From the NCBI GenBank assembly GCA_964581895.1, contig CAZOPR010000001.1, forward strand, positions 554,782 to 618,781: a stretch of 64,000 nt of DNA. Direction: 5' to 3'. Below, piece after piece: positions 1-9,664 of this stretch. A program made the position numbers and the translations under genes. The notes below the pieces were generated by a model that had not been told where the DNA came from, did no database searches, and worked only from the letters and a program-made list of their open reading frames with translations. The number at the start of each line of letters is the position of its first letter. The stretch's first letter is position 1. This stretch comes from Exilispira sp964581895. GTDB lineage: Bacteria > Spirochaetota > JAAYUW01.

Positions 1-507
1 CTGGTTCTTAATAAAATTAAGCCATTTTCTGCAAGAAGAATTACTATTTCAACATCTGGTATAAAAAATTTTGCAAAAAAAATGGTTGAACTTAATCTTC
101 CAGTGAAATTATCTATATCACTACATTCACCTTTTGATGATATTAGAAAACAACTTATGCCAAATTCATTAACTATGTCTGAATTATTAGATGAATGCGA
201 TTTTTATGCAAAAAATATAGATAAAAGAATTACTTTCGAATATATTTTAATAGACGGAATAACCGACACAGAGCAATCTATCTCTGAACTTGTAAAAATA
301 GCCAAAAGGTACTCTGCATTTATAAATCTTATTTCTTATAATGAAGTTGAAGGAATTGATTACAAATCCTCAAAAAAAGAAAGATTAATAACTTCCTATT
401 TAGATAAAGAAAATATTAGATATTCCTTTAGATATAAAAGAGGACAAAAAATTAAGGGAGCATGTGGTCAACTTGTCTGGGAAAGAAAAAAAAATCAACA
501 ATCTTAA
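1..507 (+). CDS. rlmN: 23S rRNA/tRNA adenine-C2 methyltransferase RlmN, 3' part
   Basis: The frame is open from base 1, so the gene is cut by the window edge and about 168 C-terminal residues are present. RlmN is a radical-SAM enzyme that methylates C2 of A2503 in 23S rRNA and A37 in some tRNAs. Visible family motifs are RRITISTSG, LPVKLSISLHSPFD, the TFEYILIDGITD stretch, YNEVEG, and the C-terminal ACGQL, whose cysteine carries the transient methyl adduct. The CxxxCxxC iron-sulfur motif would lie upstream of the window. The next gene overlaps its end by 44 nt, suggesting coupled translation. Identification is secure despite the truncation. Confidence 0.93.
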   Translation: MVLNKIKPFSARRITISTSGIKNFAKKMVELNLPVKLSISLHSPFDDIRKQLMPNSLTMSELLDECDFYAKNIDKRITFEYILIDGITDTEQSISELVKIAKRYSAFINLISYNEVEGIDYKSSKKERLITSYLDKENIRYSFRYKRGQKIKGACGQLVWERKKNQQS

Positions 508-1441
508 AATAATAGCATCTTTAAATTTTACTTTGATTTTCTTCTCTTTATTTGAAATAATCTCTAAAAAAATTGAATTGAATTCCATAGTTCTTACTGG
601 AATAAGATTTTTTTTTGGTGGTTTATTTATTCTTATTTTGTTTTTTAAAAGTGTTTATAAAGAATTTTCTATATTAAAACTCAAGCAAAAACTGCAAGTT
701 TTATTAACAGGTTTTTTGAATGTCTGTATTGCTATGCTGTCATTACAATTTGCAGTGAAATTAGGTAATGCAACTACTTCTGCAATAATAATAAGCTCAA
801 ATCCTGTTTTTGTCTTTATAATTCAGACTTTTTTAGAAAAATTTTTTATCAGGAATAAAGATAATTTTAAGTCCGAAAATCTTTTTTCTATTCTTATTCA
901 ATTTATCCTGCTTTTAATAGGTGTTTTTGGAGTTTTTATAGTCATATATAAAAAAGATAAAGGCGATAATAGCATTTCGATTTTTTTAGCTATTTTAGCT
1001 TCACTAAGCTTTGCATTATATACAATTTTAAGTAAAAAACTGCTAAAACAAATTACAGCAGTAACTTTAAATTCAATATCTTTCACTTTCAATGGATTAT
1101 TACTTATTATTTCATCTTTTATCTTTTATAAAAATGATATTTTTTTATTTATTAGAAATATCAATGTTGAAAAAATTATTTTATTATCTACACTCTCTTT
1201 TGGGGTAACAGGTTTAGCATACATAACATATTTTTATGCATTAAAACATCTTGACGCAATAAAGGTTTCTTTAGTATTTTATTTAAAACCAATCGTTGTT
1301 TTAATATTAAATAGTATTATTTTATTTGAAACTGTTGGCTTTAATAAAATATTAGGTATATGTATTATTTTGACTTCTCTTTTCATATATATAAATCTTG
1401 ATAAAATAAGAAAATTATTAAAAAATTTATCTAAAAATTAA
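464..1441 (+). CDS. EamA/DMT-superfamily membrane transporter
   Basis: A 325-residue, very hydrophobic protein with about ten predicted transmembrane segments in two similar halves, the usual length and layout of EamA (drug/metabolite transporter) permeases. A recognisable piece in the first half is the KLGNATTSAIIISSNPVF region, and the second half has the AIKVSLVFYLKPIVVLILNS-type helix. The proposed start is GTG at 464, with AAGGGAG three bases upstream, inside rlmN. An in-frame TTG at 473 is an alternative. The substrate cannot be told from sequence. It probably shares a transcript with rlmN and the zinc-ribbon gene that follows. Confidence 0.8.
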   Translation: MVNLSGKEKKINNLKIIASLNFTLIFFSLFEIISKKIELNSIVLTGIRFFFGGLFILILFFKSVYKEFSILKLKQKLQVLLTGFLNVCIAMLSLQFAVKLGNATTSAIIISSNPVFVFIIQTFLEKFFIRNKDNFKSENLFSILIQFILLLIGVFGVFIVIYKKDKGDNSISIFLAILASLSFALYTILSKKLLKQITAVTLNSISFTFNGLLLIISSFIFYKNDIFLFIRNINVEKIILLSTLSFGVTGLAYITYFYALKHLDAIKVSLVFYLKPIVVLILNSIILFETVGFNKILGICIILTSLFIYINLDKIRKLLKNLSKN

Positions 1442-1456
1442 ATTATTGGAGGTCTT

Positions 1457-1714
1457 ATGCCAACTTATGAATTTCATTGTAATAATTGTGACAATAATTT
1501 TGAAAAATGGTTTTCTATGACTGAAGAACATAAGACAAATTGTCCAAATTGTGGTTCTGATAATGTAAGAAAAGTTTTTTCAGCAGGAAGTGGAATATTA
1601 TTTAAGGGGAGTGGCTTTTATTGCACAGATTACAAAGATAAAAAGAAAGAAGAAAAAAATTCTTGCTGCTCTAATAATACAACCTGCAGCTGCTCAAATT
1701 CAAAGACTAATTAA
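1457..1714 (+). CDS. FmdB-family zinc-ribbon protein
   Basis: A small 85-residue protein starting MPTYEFHCNNC, typical of the FmdB/CxxC_CxxC_SSSS family, with paired CxxC motifs at about residues 8-11 and 29-32 that should bind one zinc ion. A Cys/Ser-rich tail (CCSNN...CSCSNS) could bind a further metal but has no known role. Start at ATG 1457 is supported by GGAGGT three bases upstream. FmdB proteins were first linked to regulation of formamidase genes, but the function of most members is unknown. It lies 15 nt after the transporter stop and ends 10 nt before a convergent gene. Confidence 0.85.
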   Translation: MPTYEFHCNNCDNNFEKWFSMTEEHKTNCPNCGSDNVRKVFSAGSGILFKGSGFYCTDYKDKKKEEKNSCCSNNTTCSCSNSKTN

Positions 1715-1724
1715 ATTGTAATAA

Positions 1725-2030
1725 TTATGATTTAATTGAAGAGATAAATGAATAGATCCCTATAAGAAAAAATGCACCAAACAAGGTTGCAAGTGTATTA
1801 ATACCAAGTGGCCATTGGGTAAGTATTTTAAAAAAATCATTTAAGAAATATGAACCTAATGCAGCACCTATTAAACCAAAAAATACTGCAAGTAAAAACC
1901 AAAAATTAGTATTAAATTTCTTTTTTAAAAAATAATAATAATAAAGAGCACTTCCAAAACCAATTATGGAATAAAAAAGTATATGAAAAATAAATCTGAT
2001 AACAGGATCATTTAAAATGTTATATTGCAT
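1725..2030 (-). CDS. Small membrane protein of unknown function
   Basis: A 101-residue protein with three hydrophobic segments (about residues 10-32, 42-62 and 75-97) and glycine-rich helix packing motifs such as GLIGAALGS. This loosely recalls GlsB/YeaQ-type small membrane proteins, but the match is too weak to name. ATG at 2030 is preceded by GAGGCT, supporting translation. It is the last gene of the minus-strand run and lies 8 nt after the lipoprotein gene, so both are probably co-transcribed with the adenylate cyclase. Confidence 0.6.
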   Translation of the reverse strand: MQYNILNDPVIRFIFHILFYSIIGFGSALYYYYFLKKKFNTNFWFLLAVFFGLIGAALGSYFLNDFFKILTQWPLGINTLATLFGAFFLIGIYSFISSIKS

Positions 2031-2038
2031 TCATAGCC

Positions 2039-2638
2039 TCACTTAAAATTAAATATTACTCTATTTGAAGAAGTGGAAAAAGCTGGAGTATAAATATAAG
2101 GACCTTTAATATCTTTACCTATCGGTATCAAATAAATTGTAAGTGATTTCCCTTTTGCATATAGTTCTGATAAATTATTCTTATTATCCTTCTGTACAAT
2201 CAAATAGGTATCCCTAATTGTTCCACTTGTATTTGAAGATTCTGGATAAAAAATATTATTAAAATAAAAAGTAAATTGAAAGTTTTTAAATGTTTTAAAT
2301 TCATCTATCTCATTAGATGATGGAATGCTATCAATAAAAACCCATTCATGTAAATCTTGGTCGAAATAACAAAAGGAAGCTTGATTTAAAAAATTTGAAG
2401 AATCTCTATAAAAAAAATAATAACCTTGGAAATATGATTCGTCGTTTGTACAGGTAAAAGTGATGGATTTGTTTTCAAATTCAGAGCTATCTTCAATAGT
2501 TGCAGAACTATATTCAGCAATAGGGATATTTAAAGTTGGAAGAACTTGTGGAATTCCACAACTTGTAAAATATAAAAGTGAAGATATAAAAGTAAAAAGA
2601 AGAAAAATTACAATAGAAATCTTTTTAGATATTACCAT
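2039..2638 (-). CDS. Predicted lipoprotein of unknown function
   Basis: A 199-residue protein with an N-terminal hydrophobic signal followed by a lipobox-like FTSC, giving a predicted lipidated cysteine at residue 27. The rest is a soluble, aromatic- and Ser/Asn-rich domain that I do not recognise. The start ATG at 2638 has no clear SD, so translation may be coupled to the upstream cyclase gene, whose stop is 18 nt away. Position directly after a membrane adenylate cyclase with an extracytoplasmic sensor hints at an envelope-sensing role, but that is inference only. Confidence 0.6.
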   Translation of the reverse strand: MVISKKISIVIFLLFTFISSLLYFTSCGIPQVLPTLNIPIAEYSSATIEDSSEFENKSITFTCTNDESYFQGYYFFYRDSSNFLNQASFCYFDQDLHEWVFIDSIPSSNEIDEFKTFKNFQFTFYFNNIFYPESSNTSGTIRDTYLIVQKDNKNNLSELYAKGKSLTIYLIPIGKDIKGPYIYTPAFSTSSNRVIFNFK

Positions 2639-2656
2639 AAGGCTACAGATTAAATA

Positions 2657-4744
2657 TTATACTTTAACTTTTTTATATTTTTTTAATAAAGATTCAATAT
2701 CAAAACCTTCTTTTACATCTACCAATTCATAAATCGATACTGGAATACTTTTCCCTTTAACTTTAATTTTATCAAGAAGTCTACAAATAAAAAAATCTTT
2801 GACTTTTTCATAAGTAAATTCTGAAATTATTATATTGGTACTGTATATCTTATTTGTGCCTTCCAATCTCGCACCAGTATTAACTGTGTCTCCTATCAAA
2901 GTATAGTCCATTCTACTTGTAGAACCCATATTTCCAACGATTGCATCTCCTGTATTAATACCTATTCCTATGTTCAATCTATATTCAGGAGGCATTTCTT
3001 GATTAAATGACTCTAACTCTTTCATCATTTCAAGGGCAGTTAAACACGCTAAAGTTGCATGATCTTCTTGTGGAAGTGGAGCATTCCAGAAAGCCATTAT
3101 CTCATCACCGACATATTTATCCAAAGTACCTTCATACTTAAAAATAGTAGTTGTCATCCTTGAAAGGTAATTATTTAAAATTCCAACAATTTCTTCAGGT
3201 TGGTATTTTTCAGACAATGTCGTAAAACTTCTTATATCTGAAAATAAAACAGTTATTTCTTTTCTTTCACCGCCAAGTTTTATCATTTCTGGATGCTTCA
3301 AAAGCTCATCAACTATAACTTTTGATACAAAGTTAGAAAAAGTATTTCTAATGAATTTCTTTTCTTTTTCTTCTGTAAGAATTCTATAAGCAATCAATCC
3401 TATAAAGGATAATAATATCGATAAAATTACTGATGAAAATGGTATCAAAATATTTTTCTTAAATAACCAGAATGAAGCAAAAGAATAAACAAAGAGAACT
3501 ATACCGACAAACAAATATGATCTTAAAGTTGAAAATCTTGAAATGATAATCATAACAACCAAAGACATAAATAAAATTAACAGCACTGAATAAATGTAAG
3601 GCAATTCATAATAAAAAGAATTTTGCATCAATTGGTTAAAACCTAAAGCGAGCCATTCTACTCCATACATCATTCCTGCTGGGGTTGGTTTGTAGTCTCT
3701 TGCGGCTCCGGTTGTATAAACTCCAATGAAAATATCCTTATCTTTGAAATATACCTCTTTAGTTTCTTTATCAATTTGATCTGGATTGTATAGATCATAT
3801 ATGGATATTCCATGAAATAAAGAACCAGCATTTCCCACATAATTTATTCTCATTTGACCGTAAATATCAATAGGAATTTTAATATTCTTTGAAGGGATTG
3901 TAATATAACGACCAAAATCAATTTCAATATCCTTAAAAGAAACTCCTATCCTATCCAGATAATACAAAAATACCTGATTAAAATAAATATTATTATCATA
4001 AACATAAACTAATGGAAAAAATCTTACGATTTGATCCTGTAAAGATACAGTTGAAGGTGAACCAAAAGCTTTTTCACAGCCAATATATTCTTTATATGGC
4101 GGGATAATTTCTTTCCAATACAATGAATTCAGATATTGAATAAGAGAATCATTTAGGACTTCTCCTTTGAATTTTGCCTTATTAAGTGGGATAGAATAAT
4201 TGTCTTTTATATATTCACTTTCATATTCACCATATGTCGTATTTGATTTTTTAGCTTCAAGATAAAACTGCATGTAAACTTTACCAAGTTTTTTTATAGT
4301 GTTAGCAAGCAATTTGTCTTCATCTTCTTTTAGGTTTTGGGAAGATTTGCCTTGATCTGATCTTTTAGAAAGAAATGCTATATCTAATACTACCCCATTT
4401 GGTATTGGATTTCCTTTTGAATCAATAAAAGATTCTATAACTGGTACATACATCCATCGAGGGAATGGCCATTCACCCATTTTATCTGCTTGTAAAGATC
4501 TCGAATCAACGATAACTAATTCTATCGATGGAATAACATTTGGATTTTCCTGTGTTACTTCAATTCCTTCTTTTACTTCTTTGGGGGCAGAACCAGGAAT
4601 TTTTAAATCTGTAAATAAATCAAAAATAGTAGATCTATCGAATGGGAGAAAAACATAATATAATAAAATAATTACCAATGAAACAAAAATAGCTATTAAT
4701 ATAGGGACTACCAGTTTGTTCTTTTTCAATCCCTTTAAATTCAT
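2657..4744 (-). CDS. Membrane adenylate cyclase, CHASE2 sensor plus class III catalytic domain
   Basis: A 695-residue protein with an N-terminal membrane helix (about 11-33), a large extracytoplasmic region typical of CHASE2 (about 40-380, including the conserved PFPRWMYVPVIE-type segment), three further helices (about 385-460), and a C-terminal class III nucleotide cyclase domain. Both metal-binding aspartates are present: FSDIRSF near residue 498 and KYVGDEIMAFW near 546. The lysine in the latter suits adenine specificity, and YTLIGDTVNTGARLE is the conserved distal motif. It should make cAMP in response to a periplasmic or membrane signal. ATG 4744 has GAGG upstream. No cAMP receptor gene is visible here. 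Confidence 0.9.
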   Translation of the reverse strand: MNLKGLKKNKLVVPILIAIFVSLVIILLYYVFLPFDRSTIFDLFTDLKIPGSAPKEVKEGIEVTQENPNVIPSIELVIVDSRSLQADKMGEWPFPRWMYVPVIESFIDSKGNPIPNGVVLDIAFLSKRSDQGKSSQNLKEDEDKLLANTIKKLGKVYMQFYLEAKKSNTTYGEYESEYIKDNYSIPLNKAKFKGEVLNDSLIQYLNSLYWKEIIPPYKEYIGCEKAFGSPSTVSLQDQIVRFFPLVYVYDNNIYFNQVFLYYLDRIGVSFKDIEIDFGRYITIPSKNIKIPIDIYGQMRINYVGNAGSLFHGISIYDLYNPDQIDKETKEVYFKDKDIFIGVYTTGAARDYKPTPAGMMYGVEWLALGFNQLMQNSFYYELPYIYSVLLILFMSLVVMIIISRFSTLRSYLFVGIVLFVYSFASFWLFKKNILIPFSSVILSILLSFIGLIAYRILTEEKEKKFIRNTFSNFVSKVIVDELLKHPEMIKLGGERKEITVLFSDIRSFTTLSEKYQPEEIVGILNNYLSRMTTTIFKYEGTLDKYVGDEIMAFWNAPLPQEDHATLACLTALEMMKELESFNQEMPPEYRLNIGIGINTGDAIVGNMGSTSRMDYTLIGDTVNTGARLEGTNKIYSTNIIISEFTYEKVKDFFICRLLDKIKVKGKSIPVSIYELVDVKEGFDIESLLKKYKKVKV

Positions 4745-4796
4745 TGTTGCCTCTTTTTTTAACAGTACTATTTTTTCTATATTTTTATAATAATAC

Positions 4797-5525
4797 TTAT
4801 TCTATATTTGGCAACATTTTACTTTCAATTTCATATAAAAGAATATTGTTCTTAATTTTTTGATCCATAGCAAGATATGAAGAACCATAATCCTTTTCAA
4901 TTTTATGATAGTAATCTAAAGCTTTTTGAGGATCTTTTTGTATCTCATAAATTTTACCCAACAAATAGCATGCTAAAGCTCCAAAGTTGTTTTTCTTAAA
5001 TTTCTTGTACATTAAAAGAGCATACTTTTCAGCATTTGTAAAATCATTGATACTTAAATAAGATTGAACTAAGCCAAAATATACATTTACAGAAAAATGA
5101 GTTTTTTTATTCTGGATCTTCTTAAGATGCATTATACAATTTTCATAATTACCATCTAAATAGTCCATTAAACTAAGATAATAGTGAGCTCTTGAAAATT
5201 CCAAAGTATTTGGATATTTTTTTATTATTTTTTCTAAAACAGGATCAATATTTGCTCTCAATTCTTGTTTATTGTTTATAGTACTATATTTATCAATATA
5301 TAATGTGATATTATCATAAACAGATTCCATTAATACTAAGGACTTTTTCGCATTGTTTTGGGCTATTAAACTATATGTAAAAATCCCTATAGTTGATAAA
5401 ATGATTACAGCAAAGATAATTATAAAAAGTAACCTATTTTTCTTTAGGTAGTAAAAAAGCAAATCTACATTATAGCTAAAAGTTGTAGGATAATTTTTTC
5501 TAATCGGTCTATTCAACTGTTTCAT
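4797..5525 (-). CDS. TPR protein with N-terminal membrane anchor
   Basis: A 242-residue protein with one membrane helix (about residues 32-55) after a basic cytoplasmic stretch, followed by helical repeats that read as tetratricopeptide units, for example YYLSLMDYLDGNYENCIMHL and ACYLLGKIYEIQKDPQKALD. The topology resembles YfgM/BamD-like envelope TPR proteins, but I cannot assign orthology. ATG 5525 has AGGAG five bases upstream. It lies 19 nt after the sigma54 activator gene and 52 nt before the cyclase gene, so it probably belongs to the long recA-rpsA transcript. Confidence 0.7.
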   Translation of the reverse strand: MKQLNRPIRKNYPTTFSYNVDLLFYYLKKNRLLFIIIFAVIILSTIGIFTYSLIAQNNAKKSLVLMESVYDNITLYIDKYSTINNKQELRANIDPVLEKIIKKYPNTLEFSRAHYYLSLMDYLDGNYENCIMHLKKIQNKKTHFSVNVYFGLVQSYLSINDFTNAEKYALLMYKKFKKNNFGALACYLLGKIYEIQKDPQKALDYYHKIEKDYGSSYLAMDQKIKNNILLYEIESKMLPNIE

Positions 5526-5544
5526 AAATACTCCTAAAATATTC

Positions 5545-7047
5545 TTAATTCTTATTTATATCTAACTCTTTAATTAGCCTTGAAAGATATGTTCGCTGTA
5601 TTTCAAGTTGCCTTGCAGTCTCATTCTGTTTCCAATTATTCTTATTTAATATATCAGTAATATAATCTTTCTTAAATTTATTTATTGCATCTTTTAATGG
5701 AATAATTTGATCTGATAAAATTGCTGGTGAAGGATTTTTAATATTCAACAAAATTTGTTCTTCTGTAATTTCATTTCCTTCACATAAAACGCATGAACGC
5801 TCAATTATATTTTCTAATTCTCTAATATTCCCTGGCCAATGGTAATCAGTTAACTTTTTCAAAGCAGTTTCAGATAAAGAATTAATATGTTTGTTAAGTT
5901 CTTTATTATATTTTTCTATAAAATGGTTTGCTAATATTGGGATATCTTCTATTCTATCTCTTAATGGTGGAAGATATATGGGGAAAACATTCAATCTATA
6001 ATATAGATCTTCTCGAAATCTTTTATTTGCTACTTCTTGAGGTAAATCTTTATTTGTCGCGGCTATAATTCTTACATTTACAGTTGTAGGTAAGTTAGAA
6101 CCTAATTTTTGTATTTCTTTTGATTCTAAAAAACGAAGTAATTTTGCTTGAGTGGATAATGGTATTTCCCCTATTTCATCAAGGAAAACTGTTCCGCCAT
6201 CTGCAAGTTCTAATTTACCTATGGTATCTTTTATAGCTCCAGTAAAAGCTCCTTTGCTGTATCCAAACAACTCAGATTCCAGTAAGGTTTCTGGAATTGC
6301 TGCACAGTTGACTTTTACAAATGGTTTTGCTTTTCTTTTTGAAAGATTATGAATCAATTCTGCAAACAACTCTTTTCCAGTTCCAGATTCTCCTTGAAGC
6401 AGAACAGTAGAATCTGAATTTGCGACTATCTCAGCCATTTTTAATTTTTCTTTTAAAATGTGAGATTCTCCAATTATTTTTCTAGATGATTTATAAGTAT
6501 TTAATTGAGATTCCAGGTATTCTGTTTTATTTTTTAATTGGTGGTATAATCTTTTTTGTTGAATAAGAATAGAACACTGTTTTGAAAAAGCTGTTAAAAG
6601 TATCTGATCTTCTTCGGTAAAATCTCCACCTATTTTATTTAGTAGTTCTATTACACCAATAATAGTTTCTTCAATTATCAAAGGGGTACATAAAATATTT
6701 CTTGTTTTAAATTGAATCTCTTTTGAAATATCTGGAAAGAATCTTGGATCCTCTTCTACATTATTTACTATTAATGGTGAACCATATTTCGCTACCCAAC
6801 CAGCTATCCCTTGACCTGGTTTGAGCTCATAAGCTTGCCTTTTGATAGCATCTCTTTTTTCACCAGTAACTATATAAAAATAAAGATTTTCTCTTTCATC
6901 ATCATATAGTAATAATGATGACGCTTCAGCTTCTATTACATTGGTGGCATTATCTATTATTAACTTCAGTAACTCTTCTATTTGAACTGATTTTGTTAAA
7001 GTAGAAAATACTTCAAGAATTTTAGTTATTTTCTCTATTTCTAGCAT
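5545..7047 (-). CDS. Sigma54-dependent activator with GAF domain
   Basis: A 500-residue enhancer-binding protein. Residues about 1-170 form a GAF sensor domain (...ASSLLLYDDE..., GQGIAGWVAKYG, LCTPLI). The central AAA+ domain has Walker A GESGTGKE near residue 217, the GAFTGA loop that contacts sigma54 near 266, and Walker B GGTVFLDEIGE near 286. The C-terminus carries a Fis-type helix-turn-helix (NETARQLEIQRTYLSRLIKE). No receiver domain is present, so the signal is probably a small molecule bound by GAF. It should activate sigma54 promoters; none was identified in the window. It follows rpsA by 9 nt, an odd setting for a specific regulator. Confidence 0.92.
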   Translation of the reverse strand: MLEIEKITKILEVFSTLTKSVQIEELLKLIIDNATNVIEAEASSLLLYDDERENLYFYIVTGEKRDAIKRQAYELKPGQGIAGWVAKYGSPLIVNNVEEDPRFFPDISKEIQFKTRNILCTPLIIEETIIGVIELLNKIGGDFTEEDQILLTAFSKQCSILIQQKRLYHQLKNKTEYLESQLNTYKSSRKIIGESHILKEKLKMAEIVANSDSTVLLQGESGTGKELFAELIHNLSKRKAKPFVKVNCAAIPETLLESELFGYSKGAFTGAIKDTIGKLELADGGTVFLDEIGEIPLSTQAKLLRFLESKEIQKLGSNLPTTVNVRIIAATNKDLPQEVANKRFREDLYYRLNVFPIYLPPLRDRIEDIPILANHFIEKYNKELNKHINSLSETALKKLTDYHWPGNIRELENIIERSCVLCEGNEITEEQILLNIKNPSPAILSDQIIPLKDAINKFKKDYITDILNKNNWKQNETARQLEIQRTYLSRLIKELDINKN

Positions 7048-7056
7048 TACTTTTCT

Positions 7057-8706
7057 CTATTTTTTTATTAAATCTGCAAATGTCACCTTAGAAGTCTGTG
7101 AATCATATTTATATTCTTTAATCTCATTTTCTTGTTGTTGCTGTTGATAATCTTTAATAGAAAGAAGTATAGATCCTTTTTTAGGTTCTATTTTTTTTAC
7201 TTTTGCTGTAACTTTATCCCCAATCTTAAAAGAATCTTTTAAAGAATAAATTGTATCCAAAGAAGCTTCAGAAATAGGAATAATTGCTTCTATCTTTTCA
7301 AAAAGAAGAGCTTTCATTCTCTTTTCTTCAATTTCTGAAATAACAACCTCGACAATAGAATTCACAGGATAATTTGTCTGAACTATCTTCCATGGATCAT
7401 CACTTAATTTTTTTATTGATAAAGAAATTTGCTTTTTATCCTTATTGATACTATCAATCAAAACATCTATTTCTTTACCTAATTTTTCGCTTAATTCTTT
7501 GTAAACTTCTTCCGACTTTATCCAATCAAGTTCGTTCTTGCGAAGTAATCCATCTACACCTTTATCTAATTCAACAAAAAAACCAAAATCAACAACTCTT
7601 GCTATTTTGCCTTTAACAACAGATTTTTCTTTATGGTTCTCCACATATAGATCCCATGGATGAGCAGTTAATTGTTTTAATCCAAGGGAAATCTTTCTAT
7701 TTTTCTTATCTACAAACAATACTTTTGCTTCAATATATGAATCTTTTTTAATATTTTTATGCTCTTCTTCAGTTGATTCAAACCATGAAAAATCTTTTTT
7801 ATATATAAAACCAGTTACACCTTCCTCAATTTCGACAATTAAGCCATTGTTTGTGTTTTCCCTAACTATACCTTTAATTATATCATCTTTTTTAATTGAA
7901 ACCGAAAACCATGGATTAGGTTTTGTTCTCTTTAAGGATAATATTATTTTGTTTTGATCTCTTTCTAAATCTATAATTTTTAATTTTAGTTTTTCACCTA
8001 TTTCAACAGTTTCTTCGATAGATTTATATCTGGAGTAAGAAACTTCTGAAAAAGGGATAAAACCAGTGAAACCTCCAAGATCAACTTCTATACCTTTATT
8101 ATCATCCACTATTCTTTTTACTATACCATCAACTATATTACCTACTTTCTGTTCTTTGAAAAACCTTTCCCTTTCTATTCTTGTTTGATTCATGAGATAA
8201 TCTTTATGGGATAAAACAATTCTATTTGAATTAAACGATTTAATTATAAATTTAAATTCTTTTTCAATAAAAGAAGCAGGATCCTCTTGAGAATCCTTAA
8301 TAAGATTATCTGTATAGCAAATAGCTTTAAATCCATCTAAATCTACTGAGAAAGTTTTTTTGTCTTTTGAAACTGAAATTATTTTGCCTTCAACAGGAAT
8401 ACTATTTTTATATTTTTGAAAAATATCATCTCTTTTTTTTATTTCATCTGCTTTTGATTTACTAAATTGCATATCGTTTTCTTTATCCAAAAAGCAGTAA
8501 ATGTCAACATAATCACCAACTGAAGGGGATTCTTTAAATTCTTCAATAGGTATTATTATTTCAGAAGTCCAATCAATATCGATAAATACTTCAGAGGGGG
8601 TTACTGAAATAATTTTCCCTTTAATAGTTTTATTTGGTTTTGGCTCCTTAATGTTTCGTAATGAATTTTCCACCTCTTTGCTAAAATCTAAAGTTTTTTC
8701 ATGCAT
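7057..8706 (-). CDS. rpsA: 30S ribosomal protein S1
   Basis: A protein of about 549 residues with six S1/OB-fold repeats, matching the length and repeat number of bacterial S1, which binds mRNA on the 30S subunit. Clear repeats are GNIVDGIVKRIVD...GGFTGFIPFSEV (third), GFIYKKDFSW (fourth) and KGKIARVVDFGFFVELDKG (fifth); repeats one, two and six are more diverged. The longest frame begins at 8766, but ATG 8706 has AAAGGA eight bases upstream and gives an acidic N-terminus as expected, so I use it. The gene sits between panC and the sigma54 activator. Confidence 0.92.
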   Translation of the reverse strand: MHEKTLDFSKEVENSLRNIKEPKPNKTIKGKIISVTPSEVFIDIDWTSEIIIPIEEFKESPSVGDYVDIYCFLDKENDMQFSKSKADEIKKRDDIFQKYKNSIPVEGKIISVSKDKKTFSVDLDGFKAICYTDNLIKDSQEDPASFIEKEFKFIIKSFNSNRIVLSHKDYLMNQTRIERERFFKEQKVGNIVDGIVKRIVDDNKGIEVDLGGFTGFIPFSEVSYSRYKSIEETVEIGEKLKLKIIDLERDQNKIILSLKRTKPNPWFSVSIKKDDIIKGIVRENTNNGLIVEIEEGVTGFIYKKDFSWFESTEEEHKNIKKDSYIEAKVLFVDKKNRKISLGLKQLTAHPWDLYVENHKEKSVVKGKIARVVDFGFFVELDKGVDGLLRKNELDWIKSEEVYKELSEKLGKEIDVLIDSINKDKKQISLSIKKLSDDPWKIVQTNYPVNSIVEVVISEIEEKRMKALLFEKIEAIIPISEASLDTIYSLKDSFKIGDKVTAKVKKIEPKKGSILLSIKDYQQQQQENEIKEYKYDSQTSKVTFADLIKK

Positions 8707-8790
8707 AATTATTATCCTTTGAGAATTGATGTCTACGAAAGTATACAAACATTTGAAAAAAGTCAAATAAATACAATTGACAAAATATAA

Positions 8791-9645
8791 TTAATTTAAA
8801 AAATCTGCGCAATGTAAATTGTCAATTAATCTAGTGGATCCGACAAAACAGGCTATTAGAATTACAGTATTTTTGCTGATATTTTTTACAGGTTTTAAAA
8901 GTTTATCATCTACAATACTTATATAATCTATTTTTATGCCTTCAGAGCTATTTAACTCCTCAAAAATTTTATTGTATATAAATTGTGAATCTTTCTCATT
9001 TTTTAAAATAAATTCTTTGGCTTTAATAAGACTTTGAGAAATTTTTAAGGCGACTTTTCTTTCTTCGTTAGAGAGATATTTATTTCTTGAAGATAAAGCC
9101 AAGCCATCGAAATCTCTTATTATTGGACAACCTATAATTTCTATTGGAAAAGAAAGATCTTCAACCATTTTTTTTATTATAACTAATTGTTGAAAATCTT
9201 TTTTACCAAAATAAGCTTTATCTGGTTGAATAATATTAAATAATTTTGCTACTACCGTAGTTACTCCTCTAAAATGCCCTGGTCTGCTTTTTCCACAATG
9301 TAAGTTGCTAAGATCTTCTACTTCAACATAGGTTAAATGATTAGTATCATAAAAAGTATTTTCTTGCGGTAAAAAAAGAAAATCAACAAATTCCTTTTCA
9401 CATAAAGATATATCTTGATCATGAACCCTAGGATACTTATTGTAATCTTCATTTGGTCCAAATTGTTTCGGGTTTACAAAAATTGATACCACAACAATTT
9501 GATTCTCTTTTTTTGCTTGTTTTATTAGAGAAAGATGCCCTTCATGAAGGGCACCCATTGTAGGAACAAAGCCAATAGTTTTGCTACTACGCTTTAACAG
9601 TAAAATTTTATTTTGCATATTTTCAGAATCTTTTATTATTTCCAT
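8791..9645 (-). CDS. panC: Pantothenate synthetase
   Basis: A 284-residue enzyme that joins pantoate and beta-alanine with ATP, the last step to pantothenate (vitamin B5) for coenzyme A. The nucleotidyltransferase HxGH motif is in PTMGALHEGHLSLI, and VSIFVNPKQFGPNEDY, GHFRGVTTVVAKLFNI, the PDKAYFGKKDFQQL block and LSSRNKYLS are all diagnostic. ATG 9645 has AGGGTGA upstream. It lies 19 nt after panB, so both steps of pantoate use are encoded together. Length is normal for the family. Confidence 0.97.
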   Translation of the reverse strand: MEIIKDSENMQNKILLLKRSSKTIGFVPTMGALHEGHLSLIKQAKKENQIVVVSIFVNPKQFGPNEDYNKYPRVHDQDISLCEKEFVDFLFLPQENTFYDTNHLTYVEVEDLSNLHCGKSRPGHFRGVTTVVAKLFNIIQPDKAYFGKKDFQQLVIIKKMVEDLSFPIEIIGCPIIRDFDGLALSSRNKYLSNEERKVALKISQSLIKAKEFILKNEKDSQFIYNKIFEELNSSEGIKIDYISIVDDKLLKPVKNISKNTVILIACFVGSTRLIDNLHCADFLN

Positions 9646-9664
9646 ATATCACCCTCTTGCTTTA

